Source: Roseateles subflavus
GTDB taxonomy: Bacteria; Pseudomonadota; Gammaproteobacteria; Burkholderiales; Burkholderiaceae_C
DNA: 64,000 bases
Assembly (NCBI RefSeq): GCF_030285365.1
Contig: NZ_JASVDS010000003.1
Span: 496,001-560,000 of the forward strand
Direction of reading: 5' to 3'
Below, piece after piece: positions 47,018 to 57,142 of this stretch. Made by a program: the position numbers and the translations under genes. The notes beneath the pieces were generated by a model. It made no database searches. It was not told where the DNA came from and saw only the letters and a program-made list of their open reading frames with translations. Numbering within the stretch: the first letter of the stretch is position 1; each line of letters opens with the position of its first letter.

Positions 47018-47797
47018 ATGGTCACCCGCGCCCCTCGGCTGCCCAGCACGCAGCCGGCCTTCGTGCTGCACCACTACGACTGGAGCGAGACCAGTCTCAT
47101 CCTCGACCTCTTCACCCGCGAGCAGGGCCGGCTGGCCGTGGTCGCCAAAGGGGCGAAGCGGCCGTACTCCCAGCTGCGATCGGTGCTGCTGCCGTTCCAG
47201 CGCCTGCAGGTCGGCCTCAGCAAGCCCTCGCGTGACGAGCGCAGCGAGACCGAGGTCCAGACCCTGCGCACCGCCGAATGGGCTGGCGGCCACACGCTGC
47301 CGACCGGCGCGGCGCTCTTCGCCGGCTACTACCTCAATGAGCTGCTGCTGAAGCTGCTGGCGCGCCAGGATCCGCATCCCGGCATCTTCGACGCCTATGC
47401 GGCCACGCTGCCGCTGCTGCGCGAAGACGAAGACCAGCGCAGCCAGGCCGCGCTGCGCGCCTTCGAGCTGCGCCTGCTGGCCGATCTCGGCCTGCTCCCG
47501 GACCTGAGCGTGGTCACGCAGACGCAGCGGCCGCTGGATCCCGACCGTCTGTACATGCTGGGCCCCGAAACCGGCGTGAGCGTGCCGAGCCACGAGGCGC
47601 CGGCTTTCGGCGCCACGCAGCTGGTGCAGCTGCAGGCCGCGCTGCTGCATGGCTCGCAGGCCGCCCTGCAGCAGGCCTGTGCGGAGTGCCTGCCCGCGCT
47701 CAAGGGCTGCCTGCGCGGCCTGCTTCACTATCATCTGGGCCAGAAGCCGCTGCGCACGCGCGCCGTGATGCTGGATCTGCAAAAACTGCTGGACTGA
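47018..47797 (+). CDS. recO: DNA repair protein RecO
   Basis: Recombination mediator that loads RecA with RecF and RecR, 259 residues. N-terminal OB fold contains HHYDWSETSLILDLFTREQG (about residues 13-32) and VVAKGAKRPYS; the C-terminal helical domain carries LLADLGLLPDLSVV and ends in RTRAVMLDLQKLL. The zinc-finger Cys set seen in many RecO proteins is not evident, as in a number of proteobacterial members. Between era and pdxJ, the expected place. Confidence 0.92.
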   Translation: MVTRAPRLPSTQPAFVLHHYDWSETSLILDLFTREQGRLAVVAKGAKRPYSQLRSVLLPFQRLQVGLSKPSRDERSETEVQTLRTAEWAGGHTLPTGAALFAGYYLNELLLKLLARQDPHPGIFDAYAATLPLLREDEDQRSQAALRAFELRLLADLGLLPDLSVVTQTQRPLDPDRLYMLGPETGVSVPSHEAPAFGATQLVQLQAALLHGSQAALQQACAECLPALKGCLRGLLHYHLGQKPLRTRAVMLDLQKLLD

Positions 47798-47801
47798 TGC
47801 C

Positions 47802-48584
47802 ATGAATCCCCTCGTCGCTCCCGAAGCCCTGCGCCACGAAGGCCGCTGCGCGCTGTCTGTCAACGTCAACAAGGTGGCCCTGCTGCGCAACACCCGCCAC
47901 CTGGGCATCCCCAGCGTGCGCCGCGCGGCGGAGCTCTGCCTGCAGGCCGGGGCCCAGGGCATCACCGTGCACCCGCGGCCGGACGCTCGGCACATCCGCA
48001 CGGAGGACGTCCACGAGCTGGCTGCCCTGCTGAAGGACTGGCCGCAGGCCGAGTACAACATCGAGGGCAACCCGACGCAGAACCTCATGGACTTCGTGCG
48101 ACAGGTCCGCCCGCACCAGGTCACCTTCGTGCCCGATGCCGAGGACCAGTTCACCTCCGACCACGGCTGGAATCTGCCCGCGGACGGCGAGCGCCTGCGC
48201 CCGCTGATCGAGGAATGCCAGGCGCTGGGGGTGCGTGTGAGCCTCTTCATGGACCCGATGCCGGCGGCCATGGCGCAGGTGGCGGCGCTGGGCGCCGACC
48301 GCATCGAGCTCTACACCGAGACCTTCGCGAGCGCCTTCGGCACGCCGCGCGAGGCCGAGGTGCTCGCCGGCTTCACCGCCACGGCCGAGGCCGCGCTGGC
48401 GCTGGGCCTGGGCATCAATGCCGGGCATGACCTGAATCGCCCCAATCTCACGGCCTTCCTCAAGGCGGTGCCGGGCGTGCTGGAGGTCTCCATCGGCCAC
48501 GCCCTGATCGCCGATGCCCTGGAGCTGGGCTACGCCGAGACGGTGCGCGACTACCAGCGCAGCATCCAGCGCGCCTACGCCTGA
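47802..48584 (+). CDS. pdxJ: Pyridoxine 5'-phosphate synthase PdxJ
   Basis: Joins 3-amino-1-hydroxyacetone phosphate and deoxyxylulose phosphate to form pyridoxine 5'-phosphate; 260 residues. TIM-barrel motifs: LSVNVNKVALLRNTR near residues 18-32, GITVHPRPDARHI (about 50-62), YNIEGNP, QVTFVPD, and GINAGHDLN (about 206-214), with EVSIGHALI at the phosphate site. Follows recO by four bases, probably one mRNA. Confidence 0.96.
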   Translation: MNPLVAPEALRHEGRCALSVNVNKVALLRNTRHLGIPSVRRAAELCLQAGAQGITVHPRPDARHIRTEDVHELAALLKDWPQAEYNIEGNPTQNLMDFVRQVRPHQVTFVPDAEDQFTSDHGWNLPADGERLRPLIEECQALGVRVSLFMDPMPAAMAQVAALGADRIELYTETFASAFGTPREAEVLAGFTATAEAALALGLGINAGHDLNRPNLTAFLKAVPGVLEVSIGHALIADALELGYAETVRDYQRSIQRAYA

Positions 48585-48617
48585 GGCCGGCGGCGCGCCA
48601 CGAAAGGACGCATCGAC

Positions 48618-49025
48618 ATGATCTACGGCATCGGCACGGACGTCTGCGACATCCGCCGCATCGCGGACACCCTCCAGCGGCGCGGGGAGCGCTTTGCCGA
48701 AAAGGTCCTCGGGCCGCATGAGATCGAGGTGTTCCGCGAGCGGCGCGCCCGCGTTGACGCGCGCGGCATCGCCTACCTGGCGACGCGCTTCTCGGCCAAG
48801 GAAGCCTTCTCCAAGGCCATCGGCCTGGGCCTGCGCATGCCCATGACGTGGCGGGACTGCGAGATCGTCAAGGCCGCCAGCGGCAAGCCGGAGATCCGCC
48901 TGCACGGCGAGTTGAAGGCATGGTTCGAGGCGAAGGGGCTGCAGGCCCATGTCAGCGTCAGCGACGAGACGGACTACGCCACCTCCTTCGTGGTCGTCGA
49001 GACCCGCGGAGCCGGCCCGGCATGA
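48618..49025 (+). CDS. acpS: Holo-ACP synthase AcpS
   Basis: Transfers 4'-phosphopantetheine from CoA to acyl carrier protein (gene at 37725). 135 residues, typical. Metal-binding [10 protein letters not shown] (residues 5-14) and [13 protein letters not shown] (about 57-69) are the two hallmark motifs; the C-terminal [18 protein letters not shown] is conserved. The stop overlaps the next gene by four bases. Confidence 0.96.
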   Translation: MIYGIGTDVCDIRRIADTLQRRGERFAEKVLGPHEIEVFRERRARVDARGIAYLATRFSAKEAFSKAIGLGLRMPMTWRDCEIVKAASGKPEIRLHGELKAWFEAKGLQAHVSVSDETDYATSFVVVETRGAGPA

Positions 49026-49546
49026 GCCCGGCGGTCCAGGTACTGTCCTACCAGGCCTCGTGGCCGGCGGCGTTCGAGGCCGAGGCCTCGCGCGTGACGC
49101 AGGCCCTGGGCGATGCCGGCGGCGCGCTGCACCACATCGGCAGCACCTCGGTGCCAGGTCTTGCCGCCAAGCCCATCATCGACATGCTGCTGGAGGTGCC
49201 CGACCTCGCGGCGCTGGACCGCCGCAGCGACGCGCTGCTCGCGCTGGGCTGGGAGGCCAAGGGCGAGTTCGGCCTGCCGGGGCGCCGCTACTTCCGCAAA
49301 ACGGACGCCCGGGGGCAACGGACGCATCACCTGCACGCCTTCGAGGCGGGCAGCGCCGAGGCCCGGCGCCACCTGGCCTTTCGCGACTACCTGATCGCCC
49401 ACCCGGACGTGAGGGCGGCCTATGGCACGCTCAAGCGCGCGCTCGCCGCCGCCCATCCCGAGGACATGGCCGCCTACATGGACGGCAAGGATCCCTTCAT
49501 CAAGGACCACGAGGCCCGCGCGCTGCGCTGGGCCTCGCAACGATAG
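49022..49546 (+). CDS. GrpB/UPF0157 family nucleotidyltransferase-like protein
   Basis: GrpB family (UPF0157), 174 residues, a distant nucleotidyltransferase-fold group of unclear function. Marks are an opening [36 protein letters not shown] (about residues 36-54, with the G-S and D-x-D-like positions), and the end [17 protein letters not shown]. It overlaps acpS (ATGA) and precedes nagZ by ten bases, an insertion into the usually contiguous acpS-nagZ pair. Confidence 0.88.
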   Translation: MSPAVQVLSYQASWPAAFEAEASRVTQALGDAGGALHHIGSTSVPGLAAKPIIDMLLEVPDLAALDRRSDALLALGWEAKGEFGLPGRRYFRKTDARGQRTHHLHAFEAGSAEARRHLAFRDYLIAHPDVRAAYGTLKRALAAAHPEDMAAYMDGKDPFIKDHEARALRWASQR

Positions 49547-49556
49547 AAAGCGCCCC

Positions 49557-50627
49557 ATGGACATGCTGCTCCACGCCCCCCTCATGCTGGACATCGCCGG
49601 CACCACGCTGCGCCCGCAGGAGCGCGAGCGCCTGAGCCATCCGCTCGTGGGCGGGCTGATCCTCTTCGCGCGGAACTTCGAGAGCCGCGCGCAGCTCACC
49701 GCGCTGTGCGGCGAGCTCAAGTCCCTGCGGCCCGATCTCGTCATCGCCGTGGACCAGGAAGGCGGCCGCGTGCAGCGCTTCCGCACGGACGGCTTCACGC
49801 CCTTGCCGGCCATGCGCCGCCTGGGCGAACTCTGGATGGCGGATGCCATGCGGGCCACGCAGGCGGCCACGGCGCTGGGCTATGTGATGGCGTCCGAGCT
49901 GCGGGCGTGCGGCGTGGACCTGAGCTTTGCCCCGGTGCTGGACCTGGACTATGGCGAGAGCTCGGTGATCGGCGACCGCAGCTTCCATCGGGATCCGCGC
50001 GTCGTGGGCCTGCTGGCCAAGAGCGTGGCGCAGGGGCAGCTGATTGCCGGCATGGGCGCCTGCGGCAAGCACTTCCCCGGCCACGGCTTCGTGAAGGCGG
50101 ACTCGCATGTGGACGTGCCGGTGGACCGGCGCAGCCTCAAGGCCATCCTCGCCGAGGACGCCAAGCCCTTCGAGTGGCTGCACCTGAGCCTCGCCGCCGT
50201 GATGCCGGCGCACGTGATCTATCCGAAGGTCGATGTGCGCCCGGCGGGCTTCTCGCCGCGCTGGCTGCAGGAGATCCTGCGCGAGCGCCTGGGCTTTGCC
50301 GGCCTCGTCTTCAGCGACGACCTGGGCATGCGCGGCGCACGGGTGCTGGAGGGGCGTGAGATCGGCTTCGCCGAGGCGGCGATCACGGCTCTGCATGCCG
50401 GCTGCGACATCGCGCTGCTGTGCAACCAGTCGGTGGAAGAGGGCGGCCGCGTGCTGGACGAGGTCCTGCAGTCCCTGGAAGACGCGGCGCTGCAGGGCCG
50501 CTGGCAGCCCAGCATGGAAAGCGAGGGCCGCCGCCAGCGTCTGCTGTCGCAGCAGGCCCCGCTGAGCTGGGAGGAGCTGATGCACGAGCCGGGCTATCAC
50601 CTGGCGCTGCAGCAGCTGAACTTCTAA
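49557..50627 (+). CDS. nagZ: Beta-N-acetylhexosaminidase NagZ
   Basis: Cytoplasmic family 3 glycosidase that removes GlcNAc from recycled muropeptides; 356 residues from the ATG at 49557. VDQEGGRVQRF (about residues 64-74), the family's SFAPVLDLD, KHFPGHGFVKADSHVD with the loop His (about 177-192) and FSDDLGMRGA carrying the nucleophile Asp (about 251-260) are all present. Converges with the downstream minus-strand gene across an 84-base GC-rich gap without a clear terminator. Confidence 0.95.
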   Translation: MDMLLHAPLMLDIAGTTLRPQERERLSHPLVGGLILFARNFESRAQLTALCGELKSLRPDLVIAVDQEGGRVQRFRTDGFTPLPAMRRLGELWMADAMRATQAATALGYVMASELRACGVDLSFAPVLDLDYGESSVIGDRSFHRDPRVVGLLAKSVAQGQLIAGMGACGKHFPGHGFVKADSHVDVPVDRRSLKAILAEDAKPFEWLHLSLAAVMPAHVIYPKVDVRPAGFSPRWLQEILRERLGFAGLVFSDDLGMRGARVLEGREIGFAEAAITALHAGCDIALLCNQSVEEGGRVLDEVLQSLEDAALQGRWQPSMESEGRRQRLLSQQAPLSWEELMHEPGYHLALQQLNF

Positions 50628-50711
50628 GCCGCCGGCGCAGGGCGCCAGGGGCGGGCGGCGGTCGGGGCGGCGGTCGGGTGGTGCCCGGGCCGGCTCGCCC
50701 CGACGCCCGTC

Positions 50712-51785
50712 TTACTTCGCGGCCTTGGCCTTGTCGCCAGCGGACTTGGCGGTGGGCGATGCCGGAGTGGTCGCCGGCTTGCTGGCCGGCTTGCTGGTCG
50801 GCTTGGCCGGGCCAGCCGGGAGCGCCTTGCCCACGCCGGCCATGTCCATCTGCAGGTTCATCTGCATCGAGTGACCGTCGGGCATGGGCATGCGCATGTC
50901 CATGCGCAGGTCCAGGTCGGTGCGCTGCTGCAGGCGGTCCGCGAGGCGCAGTTGCAGGTGGCCCGTGCCGCTGCCCGTCATCACGAGCTGGAGCGAGGCG
51001 GGCGCCGGGGCGGCGTCGCCCGCCGCACTGGCGGCGCTGGCGGCGCTGGCGGCGGCTGCCGGCATCGGCAGGTCCAGTTTGAAGTCCATGGTGGCGCCGA
51101 TGTCGAAGTAGGCCACGCCGGCCTCCACCTTCGTCAGCGTGTAGCGGGCGCTCATCTTGCCCGCGTTGCTGCCGCCGGGCAGGCTCGGCAGCGGCACGTT
51201 CATCTCCAGCGGCATCTCCACCGATTCACCGACGCGCAGCGGCGTGCCGTTCATCTGGGCAAGCGCGTCGAAGGTCTTGCGGAACACGCCCTCCATCATC
51301 TGCGGCGGCAGCTGCGCGGCGCCTTCGCCCGACAGCCGGATGTTCTCGTAACGGCCGTCGATGATGTCCGCGTTGAACTGCATGCTGGGCATGCGCTTGG
51401 CGGGCATGCCGGGCACCAGGTCGCCATCGCCCATGCGCATTTCCATCGTGCCGTACTCGATGCGGGCCGTCACCGGGATGTGGCCCTGGGCGTCCTTCTT
51501 GCCGGCCTGCAGACGCTGGCTCATCTGCAGCGTCATGGTCATGGGCATCTTGACCGCGCCCATCTTGGCGTTGATCTGCTGGATCTCCTCGTCGCTGGCC
51601 CCCTCGCGGGCCTTGAACTTCATGTCGGTGACCGCCTTGATGCGGAAGTCGTGCTGCTGCTGCGTACCGGGCAGCGGCATGAGGTTCATCGTGACGGGCG
51701 CATCGTCAGCGAGGGCGAGCGCGGGTGCCAGTGCGAGGGACAGGCAGGCGGCCGGCACGAGCCGGCGCAGGGGGGTGTGGGACAT
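50712..51785 (-). CDS. Met-rich secreted protein of unknown function
   Basis: 357 residues, not assigned to a family with confidence. A Sec signal peptide (residues 1-26, cut near ALALA) leads to a beta-rich periplasmic protein with many alternating Met positions, such as MKMPMTMTLQM (about 80-90) and MDMRMPMPDG (about 295-305). An Ala-rich linker lies near 240-260 and a Lys/Pro/Ala tail (about 325-357) closes it. The repeated strands suggest a lipoprotein-carrier or DUF6263-like scaffold, by eye only. Met density could also suit metal handling. Probably co-transcribed with the zinc-ribbon gene upstream. Confidence 0.6.
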   Translation of the reverse strand: MSHTPLRRLVPAACLSLALAPALALADDAPVTMNLMPLPGTQQQHDFRIKAVTDMKFKAREGASDEEIQQINAKMGAVKMPMTMTLQMSQRLQAGKKDAQGHIPVTARIEYGTMEMRMGDGDLVPGMPAKRMPSMQFNADIIDGRYENIRLSGEGAAQLPPQMMEGVFRKTFDALAQMNGTPLRVGESVEMPLEMNVPLPSLPGGSNAGKMSARYTLTKVEAGVAYFDIGATMDFKLDLPMPAAAASAASAASAAGDAAPAPASLQLVMTGSGTGHLQLRLADRLQQRTDLDLRMDMRMPMPDGHSMQMNLQMDMAGVGKALPAGPAKPTSKPASKPATTPASPTAKSAGDKAKAAK

Positions 51786-51821
51786 GGGGTCCTCCTCTGT
51801 GTTGTTAGGTGATGGGTGAGT

Positions 51822-52115
51822 TCAGGCGCCGTCGAGGCTGAGCGGGACGCTGGTGAGCGACACGCAGCGGTAGAAGAGCAGGAACAGCCAGGACGACATC
51901 ATCACCAGGATGGCGGCGTCCAGGACCATGTTGTTCCCGGAGCGACCGATGGCCAGCAGACCCAGCACGCACGGCATCAGCGTCACGGCTTTGCCGGGGT
52001 GCTGGACACGGACGTGACCCTGGCAGTTCCCGCAGCTCAGCACCTGGCCTGGCTGCGCCAGAAGCACGTGCCAGATCCCGAGGGTCTTGGTGCGGCAGAG
52101 GGGGCAGGTGTACAT
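51822..52115 (-). CDS. Zinc-ribbon membrane protein
   Basis: 97 residues from the ATG at 52115, chosen for the AAGGAGA ribosome site just upstream; longer forms exist. CPLC (residues 4-7) and CGNC (about 28-31) form a zinc ribbon followed by two hydrophobic segments (about 43-55 and 63-82). No function can be given. Precedes the Met-rich protein gene by 36 bases on the same strand, suggesting an operon. Confidence 0.65.
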   Translation of the reverse strand: MYTCPLCRTKTLGIWHVLLAQPGQVLSCGNCQGHVRVQHPGKAVTLMPCVLGLLAIGRSGNNMVLDAAILVMMSSWLFLLFYRCVSLTSVPLSLDGA

Positions 52116-52258
52116 GGGCTCTCCTTCGCGCCGCATCTTAGTGGCCCGATCTGTCAGCGGCCACGCCGATCGCATCCCCCTCAGGAGGTAGATGATCCTT
52201 ATGCGTTCCTGTGGTGCGGCGACCTAGCGCGGGCGGCTGGCGGTGCGGCACAGGCATG

Positions 52259-52295
52259 AAAAAGCCGACCGGCGCACGGGACGCATCGGTCGGCT
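52259..52295 (-). terminator. Intrinsic terminator after the POT transporter gene
   Basis: On the minus strand, stem AGCCGACCG / CGGTCGGCT with a 15-base loop and a T run, 74 bases past the transporter stop. The remainder of the 52116-52368 gap shows no gene. Confidence 0.8.
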
Positions 52296-52368
52296 GATGT
52301 CGTACAGATGTGGTGGCCGACGTGGTGGCCGCCACACCCGGGCGCTCGGCCGTCAGGCCAAGGGCGCT

Positions 52369-53904
52369 TTACTTGCGGTAGTTGTCCAGCATGCGGTAGC
52401 CGCGCGCATACAGCCCGAACAGCAGGGCGGCGAGCAGCGCAAAGCCGGCGAAGAAGAACATCTGGAAGGCCGTGACGCTGGTGCCCGTGGCCTTGATGTA
52501 GGCCGTCACGCCTTCGCTCTTGACGCTGCTGTTGGCCAGCAGCACCCACAGGTTGCCGATGGTCACCGAGAGGTTCCAGAAGCTGGTGATCACGCCCTTC
52601 ATCGGCAGCGGTGCCTGGCTGTAGGCGAACTCGAGGCCGGTGGCCGAGACGAGCACCTCGCCCAGCGTGAGGATGGCGTAGGGCAGGATCTGCCAGACGA
52701 TGCTGACCGTGTGGCCGTCGTCCAGCCACAGCTGCAGGCCGCCCACGACGATCCAGGCCACGCCCGAGAGCGCGATGCCCGCGCCCATGCGGCGCAGTGC
52801 GGTGATGCGCAGGCCCATGCGCTCCAGCGTGGGGTAGAGCACCAGGTTGTTGAAGGGGATGAGGATCATCACCAGCGCCGGGTTCAGCGCCTGCATCATG
52901 GAGGACTGGAACCAGGCGGGCTTTGTCATCTGGTCGGCCTGCAGGATCCACGTCGAGGCCTTCTGGTCGAACAGGGACCAGAAGGGCGTGACCAGGGCGA
53001 AGAGCACCAGCAGGCGCAGCACGGCGCGCACGCCCTCGATGGCCTCGGGCGGGTGGGCGTCGGAGGCCTTGCCCAGCTGCAGTGCCGCGCCGGCACCGCC
53101 GAAGCCCATCAGCAGCACGAGGGCCAGGCAGAAGCTCGCCACGAAGCCGATCTGCTTCATCAGCACGAAGCTGCCCACCGCACCGACGACGCCGATCAGC
53201 GCGACGGCGAGGCCGGGGCCGCCGGTCTTCAGCGCGCTGATGACGACCTTCAGGAAGCTGTTCGGGTCATGGGCCACGGGCGGCGTGTGGATGTACTTCT
53301 TGCGGCCGCTCCAGAAGATCAGCGTGGCAATGCCCATCAGGATGCCCGGGATGCCGAAGGCGACGCTCGCGCCAAATTCCTTCAGGAAGATGGGCATCAG
53401 CAGCGAGGCGAAGAAGGAGCCGAAGTTGATGATCCAGTAGAAGGCGTCATAGACCTTCTGCGCGAGGCTGCGGTTGCTGCTGTCGAACTGGTCACCCACG
53501 AAGGAGCTCACGAGCGGCTTGATGCCGCCGGAGCCCAGGGAGATGAGGAAGAGGCCGGTGTAGAAGCCGGTGATGTTCTTCTCGAAGATGGCGAGGCAGG
53601 CGTGGCCGCAGCAATAGAGCAGGCTCAGCCAGAAGATGGTGTTGTACTTGCCGAAGAAGCGGTCGGCGATCCAGCCGCCGAGCAGCGGGAAGAAATAGAC
53701 GCCGATCACGAAGGTGTGGAACACCTCCTTGGCCTCGGCCTTGCGCAGGTCTTCGGGGATGGCCATCAGCAGGCTGGTCATCAGGAAGACCGTCAGGATG
53801 TTGCGCATGCCGTAGAAGCTGAAGCGCTCGCATCCTTCGTTGCCGATGATGTAGGGAATCTGCGGCGGCATCTTGGGCGCCGCGGTGCTGGCAGTCTGGG
53901 TCAC
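52369..53904 (-). CDS. Proton-dependent oligopeptide transporter (POT family)
   Basis: Inner-membrane di/tripeptide:proton symporter, 511 residues with 12-14 helices. The POT signature E-x-x-E-R is in GNEGCERFSFYGMRN (residues 21-35); the second signature is GIKPLVSSFVGDQF (about 127-140). No large insert is seen, so a bacterial DtpT/DtpB-like type is likely. Its gene lies between rne and the zinc-ribbon gene, all on the minus strand, with terminators on both sides, so it is probably monocistronic. Confidence 0.92.
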   Translation of the reverse strand: MTQTASTAAPKMPPQIPYIIGNEGCERFSFYGMRNILTVFLMTSLLMAIPEDLRKAEAKEVFHTFVIGVYFFPLLGGWIADRFFGKYNTIFWLSLLYCCGHACLAIFEKNITGFYTGLFLISLGSGGIKPLVSSFVGDQFDSSNRSLAQKVYDAFYWIINFGSFFASLLMPIFLKEFGASVAFGIPGILMGIATLIFWSGRKKYIHTPPVAHDPNSFLKVVISALKTGGPGLAVALIGVVGAVGSFVLMKQIGFVASFCLALVLLMGFGGAGAALQLGKASDAHPPEAIEGVRAVLRLLVLFALVTPFWSLFDQKASTWILQADQMTKPAWFQSSMMQALNPALVMILIPFNNLVLYPTLERMGLRITALRRMGAGIALSGVAWIVVGGLQLWLDDGHTVSIVWQILPYAILTLGEVLVSATGLEFAYSQAPLPMKGVITSFWNLSVTIGNLWVLLANSSVKSEGVTAYIKATGTSVTAFQMFFFAGFALLAALLFGLYARGYRMLDNYRK

Positions 53905-54039
53905 GGTGAGTCCTTGTGTCGGGCCGCGGGCGGGTCGCCCGCAGCTGGCGGCAGTGCTGGGTGCAGCAGGGCTGGAACTGTAGGCGAAAAGGCAGGGCCT
54001 GCCAGGGTGCCAACCCTAGCCCGCTCCTGCCATGGAATG

Positions 54040-54072
54040 AAAAACGCCGCCGGGCGTGAGCCACGGCGGCGT
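54040..54072 (-). terminator. Intrinsic terminator after rne
   Basis: On the minus strand, stem CGCCGCC / GGCGGCG followed by TTTTT, about 40 bases beyond the rne stop; ends given to within a base or two. Confidence 0.82.
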
Positions 54073-54109
54073 GTCTGCGGACCAACAGCCGGCGCGGGGC
54101 CGGCCGGGG

Positions 54110-57100
54110 TCAGCCCTGCTGCTCGAAGGGCAGCTTGACCTGGGCCAGATCCTTGCGGGTCTCGACCAGCACCAGCGGGCCTTCGTCCAGCACCATCACC
54201 GGCGGACGCTCGCGCGGCACGCGCACGGGCTGGGGCTCGGCAGCGATGGCGGCCTGGGCGGCGGCCACCTTGTCGGCGTCCGAGTTCACCCATTGCAGGC
54301 CGGCGGCTTCGGCGATGCCGTGCAGGTCGGTCATCGGCAGGCGATAGGCCGGCACGGCGGGGGCGACCGGGGCCTCGGCGACCACGGCGGGGGCCGGTGC
54401 CGCGGCCACGGGAGCCGGTGCCGGGGCCTCGGCCGATGCGGCCACCGGTGCCACTGCTGCGGCCTCGGCCGACTCGCTCACCAGTTCCAGCTGCTGCGGG
54501 GCTTGCTCGGCACCCTCGGCGCCTTCGTTGCCTTCGCCCGCCTGGCCATCGCGACGATCGCGGCGGTAGCGGTCACGGCTGCGGCGGCGACGGCCATCGC
54601 GGCCTTCCTCGCCGGCAGCGCCGTCGGCCGGCGCCTCGGCCGTCACTGCGTCCTGACCCTGGGCTTCAGCCGATGCCACGGGGGCGGCGTCGACCGGAGC
54701 GGCTTCGGCGGCGGGGGCCTGCTCGGTGTCCGAGCTGCTCACGCCTTCGGCGCCTGCGTCCGGACCGCGCTCGTCGCGGTCACGGCCACCACGACGGCGG
54801 CGGCGGCGGCCTTGGCGTTCCTCGCCGGCGGCCTCGGGGGCCAGGCCATCAGGGATGGTGTCCTGGAACGCGGTCGGGGACTCGGTGCCGGTCGTCTCGA
54901 CCAGGGCCTGGACCTCGGCGGCCGGGCGCTCCTGGCGCTCGCCACGCTCGCCACGGTTGCGGCGGCCTTCGCCCCGCTCACCGCGCTCACCACGCTCACC
55001 ACGCTCACCACGCTCACCACGTTCGGCGCGCTCGCCACGCTCCGCCCGCTCGGCACGCTCCGGACGGTTGCCGTCCTGCGCCGGGGCGTCCTGGCGCTCG
55101 GCACGGTCGCCGCCACGCTCGTTGCGGCGGCCGCGTTCACCACGTTCACCGCGCTCGCCACGCTCGCCACGCTCAGCGTTGCGTTCACCACGCTCGCCGC
55201 GTTCGGCGCGCTGGCCGTCCTTGCCTTCACCGCGCTCGCCACGGCCCTTGCCGTCCTTGCGCTCGCCCCGCTCACCGCGGTCGCCACGATCACGGCGGCG
55301 GCCGTCGCGGCCACCGTCGCGGCCGCCTTCGCGGCCTTCACGCTTGGCGCCGTCCTTGCGCTCGGTCTCGGCAGGCTTGGCTTCCTCGGCCGGCGCTTCG
55401 CCAGCGCCGAAGACCTTCTTGAGCCAGCCGAAGAAGCCGGAGCTCGTCGCGGCCGGTGCGGCGGCAGCAGGCGCTGCGGCGGCGGCCGGTGCCGCGGGGG
55501 CGGCGGCCGGCTTGGGCGGCACCACCGGGGCGGGCTGCTCGGGCAGGATGCCCTTGATCACGGGTTCCTGCTTGCTCTTGCCCTTGTCGTCGCCGCCGCG
55601 GCGGGTGATGCCCACCTCGTCCTGCGGCTCTTCGATCATGGTGTAGCTCGCCTGCAGGTTCTCCAGACGGGGGTCGTCGTGGCGCAGGCGCTCGAGCTTG
55701 TAGTTCGGGGTCTCGAGGTGCTTGTTGGGCACCAGCAGCACGGTGACGCGCTGCTTGAGCTCGATCTTGGTGATCTCGGTGCGCTTCTCGTTCAGCAGGA
55801 AGCTGGTCACCTCCACCGGCACCTGCACGTGCACGGCGGCGGTGTTGTCCTTCATGGACTCTTCCTGGACCATGCGCAGGATCTGCAGCGCGGAGCTCTC
55901 CGTGTCGCGGATGTGGCCGGTGCCGTTGCAGCGCGGGCAGGTGATGTGGCTGCCTTCGCTCAGGGCCGGGCGCAGGCGCTGGCGGCTGAGCTCGAGCAGA
56001 CCGAACTTGCTGATGGAGCTGAACTGCACGCGGGCGCGGTCCTGGCGCAGGGCGTCACGCAGGCGCTGCTCGACCTCACGGCGGTTCTTGGACTCCTCCA
56101 TGTCGATGAAGTCGACGACGATCAGGCCGCCCAGGTCGCGCAGACGCATCTGGCGGGCGATTTCGTCGGCCGCTTCCAGATTGGTGCGGGTCGCGGTCTC
56201 CTCGATGTCGCCGCCACGGGTGGCGCGGGCCGAGTTGACGTCCACCGAGACCAGCGCCTCGGTGTGGTCGATCACGATGGCGCCGCCGGAGGGCAGATTC
56301 ACCGTGCGGCTGAAGGCCGTCTCGATCTGGTGCTCGATCTGGAAGCGGCTGAACAGCGGGGCGTCGTCACGGTAACGCTTCACGCGATGCGCGTTGTCCG
56401 GCATCACGTGGTTCATGAACTGGTGGGCCTGCTCGTAGATGTCGTCCGTGTCGATCAGGATCTCACCGATGTCGGCGGTGAAGTAATCGCGGATCGCGCG
56501 GATGACGAGCGAGCTTTCCTGGTAGATCAGGTAGGCGCCCTTGCCGCCGCCGGAGGCGTCGTCGATCGCCGTCCAGAGCTTGAGCATGTAGTTGAGGTCC
56601 CACTGCAGCTCGGCCGCGGTGCGGCCGATGCCGGCGGTGCGGGCGATCAGGGACATGCCCTTGGGGTACTCGAGCTGGTCGAGGTTCTCCTTGAGCTCCT
56701 CGCGGTCCTCGCCCTCGATGCGGCGCGAGACGCCACCGCCACGGGGGTTGTTCGGCATCAGCACGAGGTAGCGGCCGGCCAGCGAGATGAAGGTGGTCAG
56801 GGCGGCGCCCTTGTTGCCGCGCTCTTCCTTCTCGACCTGGACCAGCAGTTCCTGGCCTTCCTTGATGGCGTCCTGGATCTTGGCCGAGCGGACGTCCGCG
56901 CCTTCGCGGAAGTACTGGCGGGAGATTTCCTTGAAGGGCAGGAAGCCGTGGCGGTCTTCGCCGTAGTCCACGAAGCAGGCCTCGAGCGAGGGCTCGACCC
57001 GCGTCACGACGGCCTTGTAGATATTGCCCTTGCGCTGTTCGCGGCCTTCGATTTCGGTCTCGAAGTCGAGCAGCTTCTGGCCATCGACGATTGCGAGGCG

Positions 57101-57142
57101 CCGTTCTTCCGGCTGCGTCGCATTGATCAGCATGCGTTTCAT
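54110..57142 (-). CDS. rne: Ribonuclease E
   Basis: Single-strand endonuclease and degradosome scaffold, 1010 residues. N-terminal catalytic half: RNase H-like start, S1 domain with [20 protein letters not shown] (about residues 39-58), the DNase-like metal site Asp in VSVDVNSAR (about 305) and VDFIDMEE (about 350), and zinc link CPRCNGTG (about 410). The C-terminal half (about 540-1010) is low-complexity: Ala/Pro linker, very long Arg-Gly-Glu repeats (about 600-740), more acidic-basic stretches, and a short conserved end [23 protein letters not shown] ribosome site upstream. Confidence 0.96.
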   Translation of the reverse strand: MKRMLINATQPEERRLAIVDGQKLLDFETEIEGREQRKGNIYKAVVTRVEPSLEACFVDYGEDRHGFLPFKEISRQYFREGADVRSAKIQDAIKEGQELLVQVEKEERGNKGAALTTFISLAGRYLVLMPNNPRGGGVSRRIEGEDREELKENLDQLEYPKGMSLIARTAGIGRTAAELQWDLNYMLKLWTAIDDASGGGKGAYLIYQESSLVIRAIRDYFTADIGEILIDTDDIYEQAHQFMNHVMPDNAHRVKRYRDDAPLFSRFQIEHQIETAFSRTVNLPSGGAIVIDHTEALVSVDVNSARATRGGDIEETATRTNLEAADEIARQMRLRDLGGLIVVDFIDMEESKNRREVEQRLRDALRQDRARVQFSSISKFGLLELSRQRLRPALSEGSHITCPRCNGTGHIRDTESSALQILRMVQEESMKDNTAAVHVQVPVEVTSFLLNEKRTEITKIELKQRVTVLLVPNKHLETPNYKLERLRHDDPRLENLQASYTMIEEPQDEVGITRRGGDDKGKSKQEPVIKGILPEQPAPVVPPKPAAAPAAPAAAAAPAAAAPAATSSGFFGWLKKVFGAGEAPAEEAKPAETERKDGAKREGREGGRDGGRDGRRRDRGDRGERGERKDGKGRGERGEGKDGQRAERGERGERNAERGERGERGERGERGRRNERGGDRAERQDAPAQDGNRPERAERAERGERAERGERGERGERGERGERGEGRRNRGERGERQERPAAEVQALVETTGTESPTAFQDTIPDGLAPEAAGEERQGRRRRRRGGRDRDERGPDAGAEGVSSSDTEQAPAAEAAPVDAAPVASAEAQGQDAVTAEAPADGAAGEEGRDGRRRRSRDRYRRDRRDGQAGEGNEGAEGAEQAPQQLELVSESAEAAAVAPVAASAEAPAPAPVAAAPAPAVVAEAPVAPAVPAYRLPMTDLHGIAEAAGLQWVNSDADKVAAAQAAIAAEPQPVRVPRERPPVMVLDEGPLVLVETRKDLAQVKLPFEQQG
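54930..55340 (-). repeat. RGE-repeat coding tract in rne
   Basis: Near-tandem 6- and 9-base units read as repeated Arg-Gly-Glu (for example [13 protein letters not shown]), broken by Asn-, Asp- and Gln-rich pieces. Seen as repeated CGCTCACCA/G on the plus strand. It codes the RNA-binding arm of RNase E, and its length is likely to vary between strains. Confidence 0.8.
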
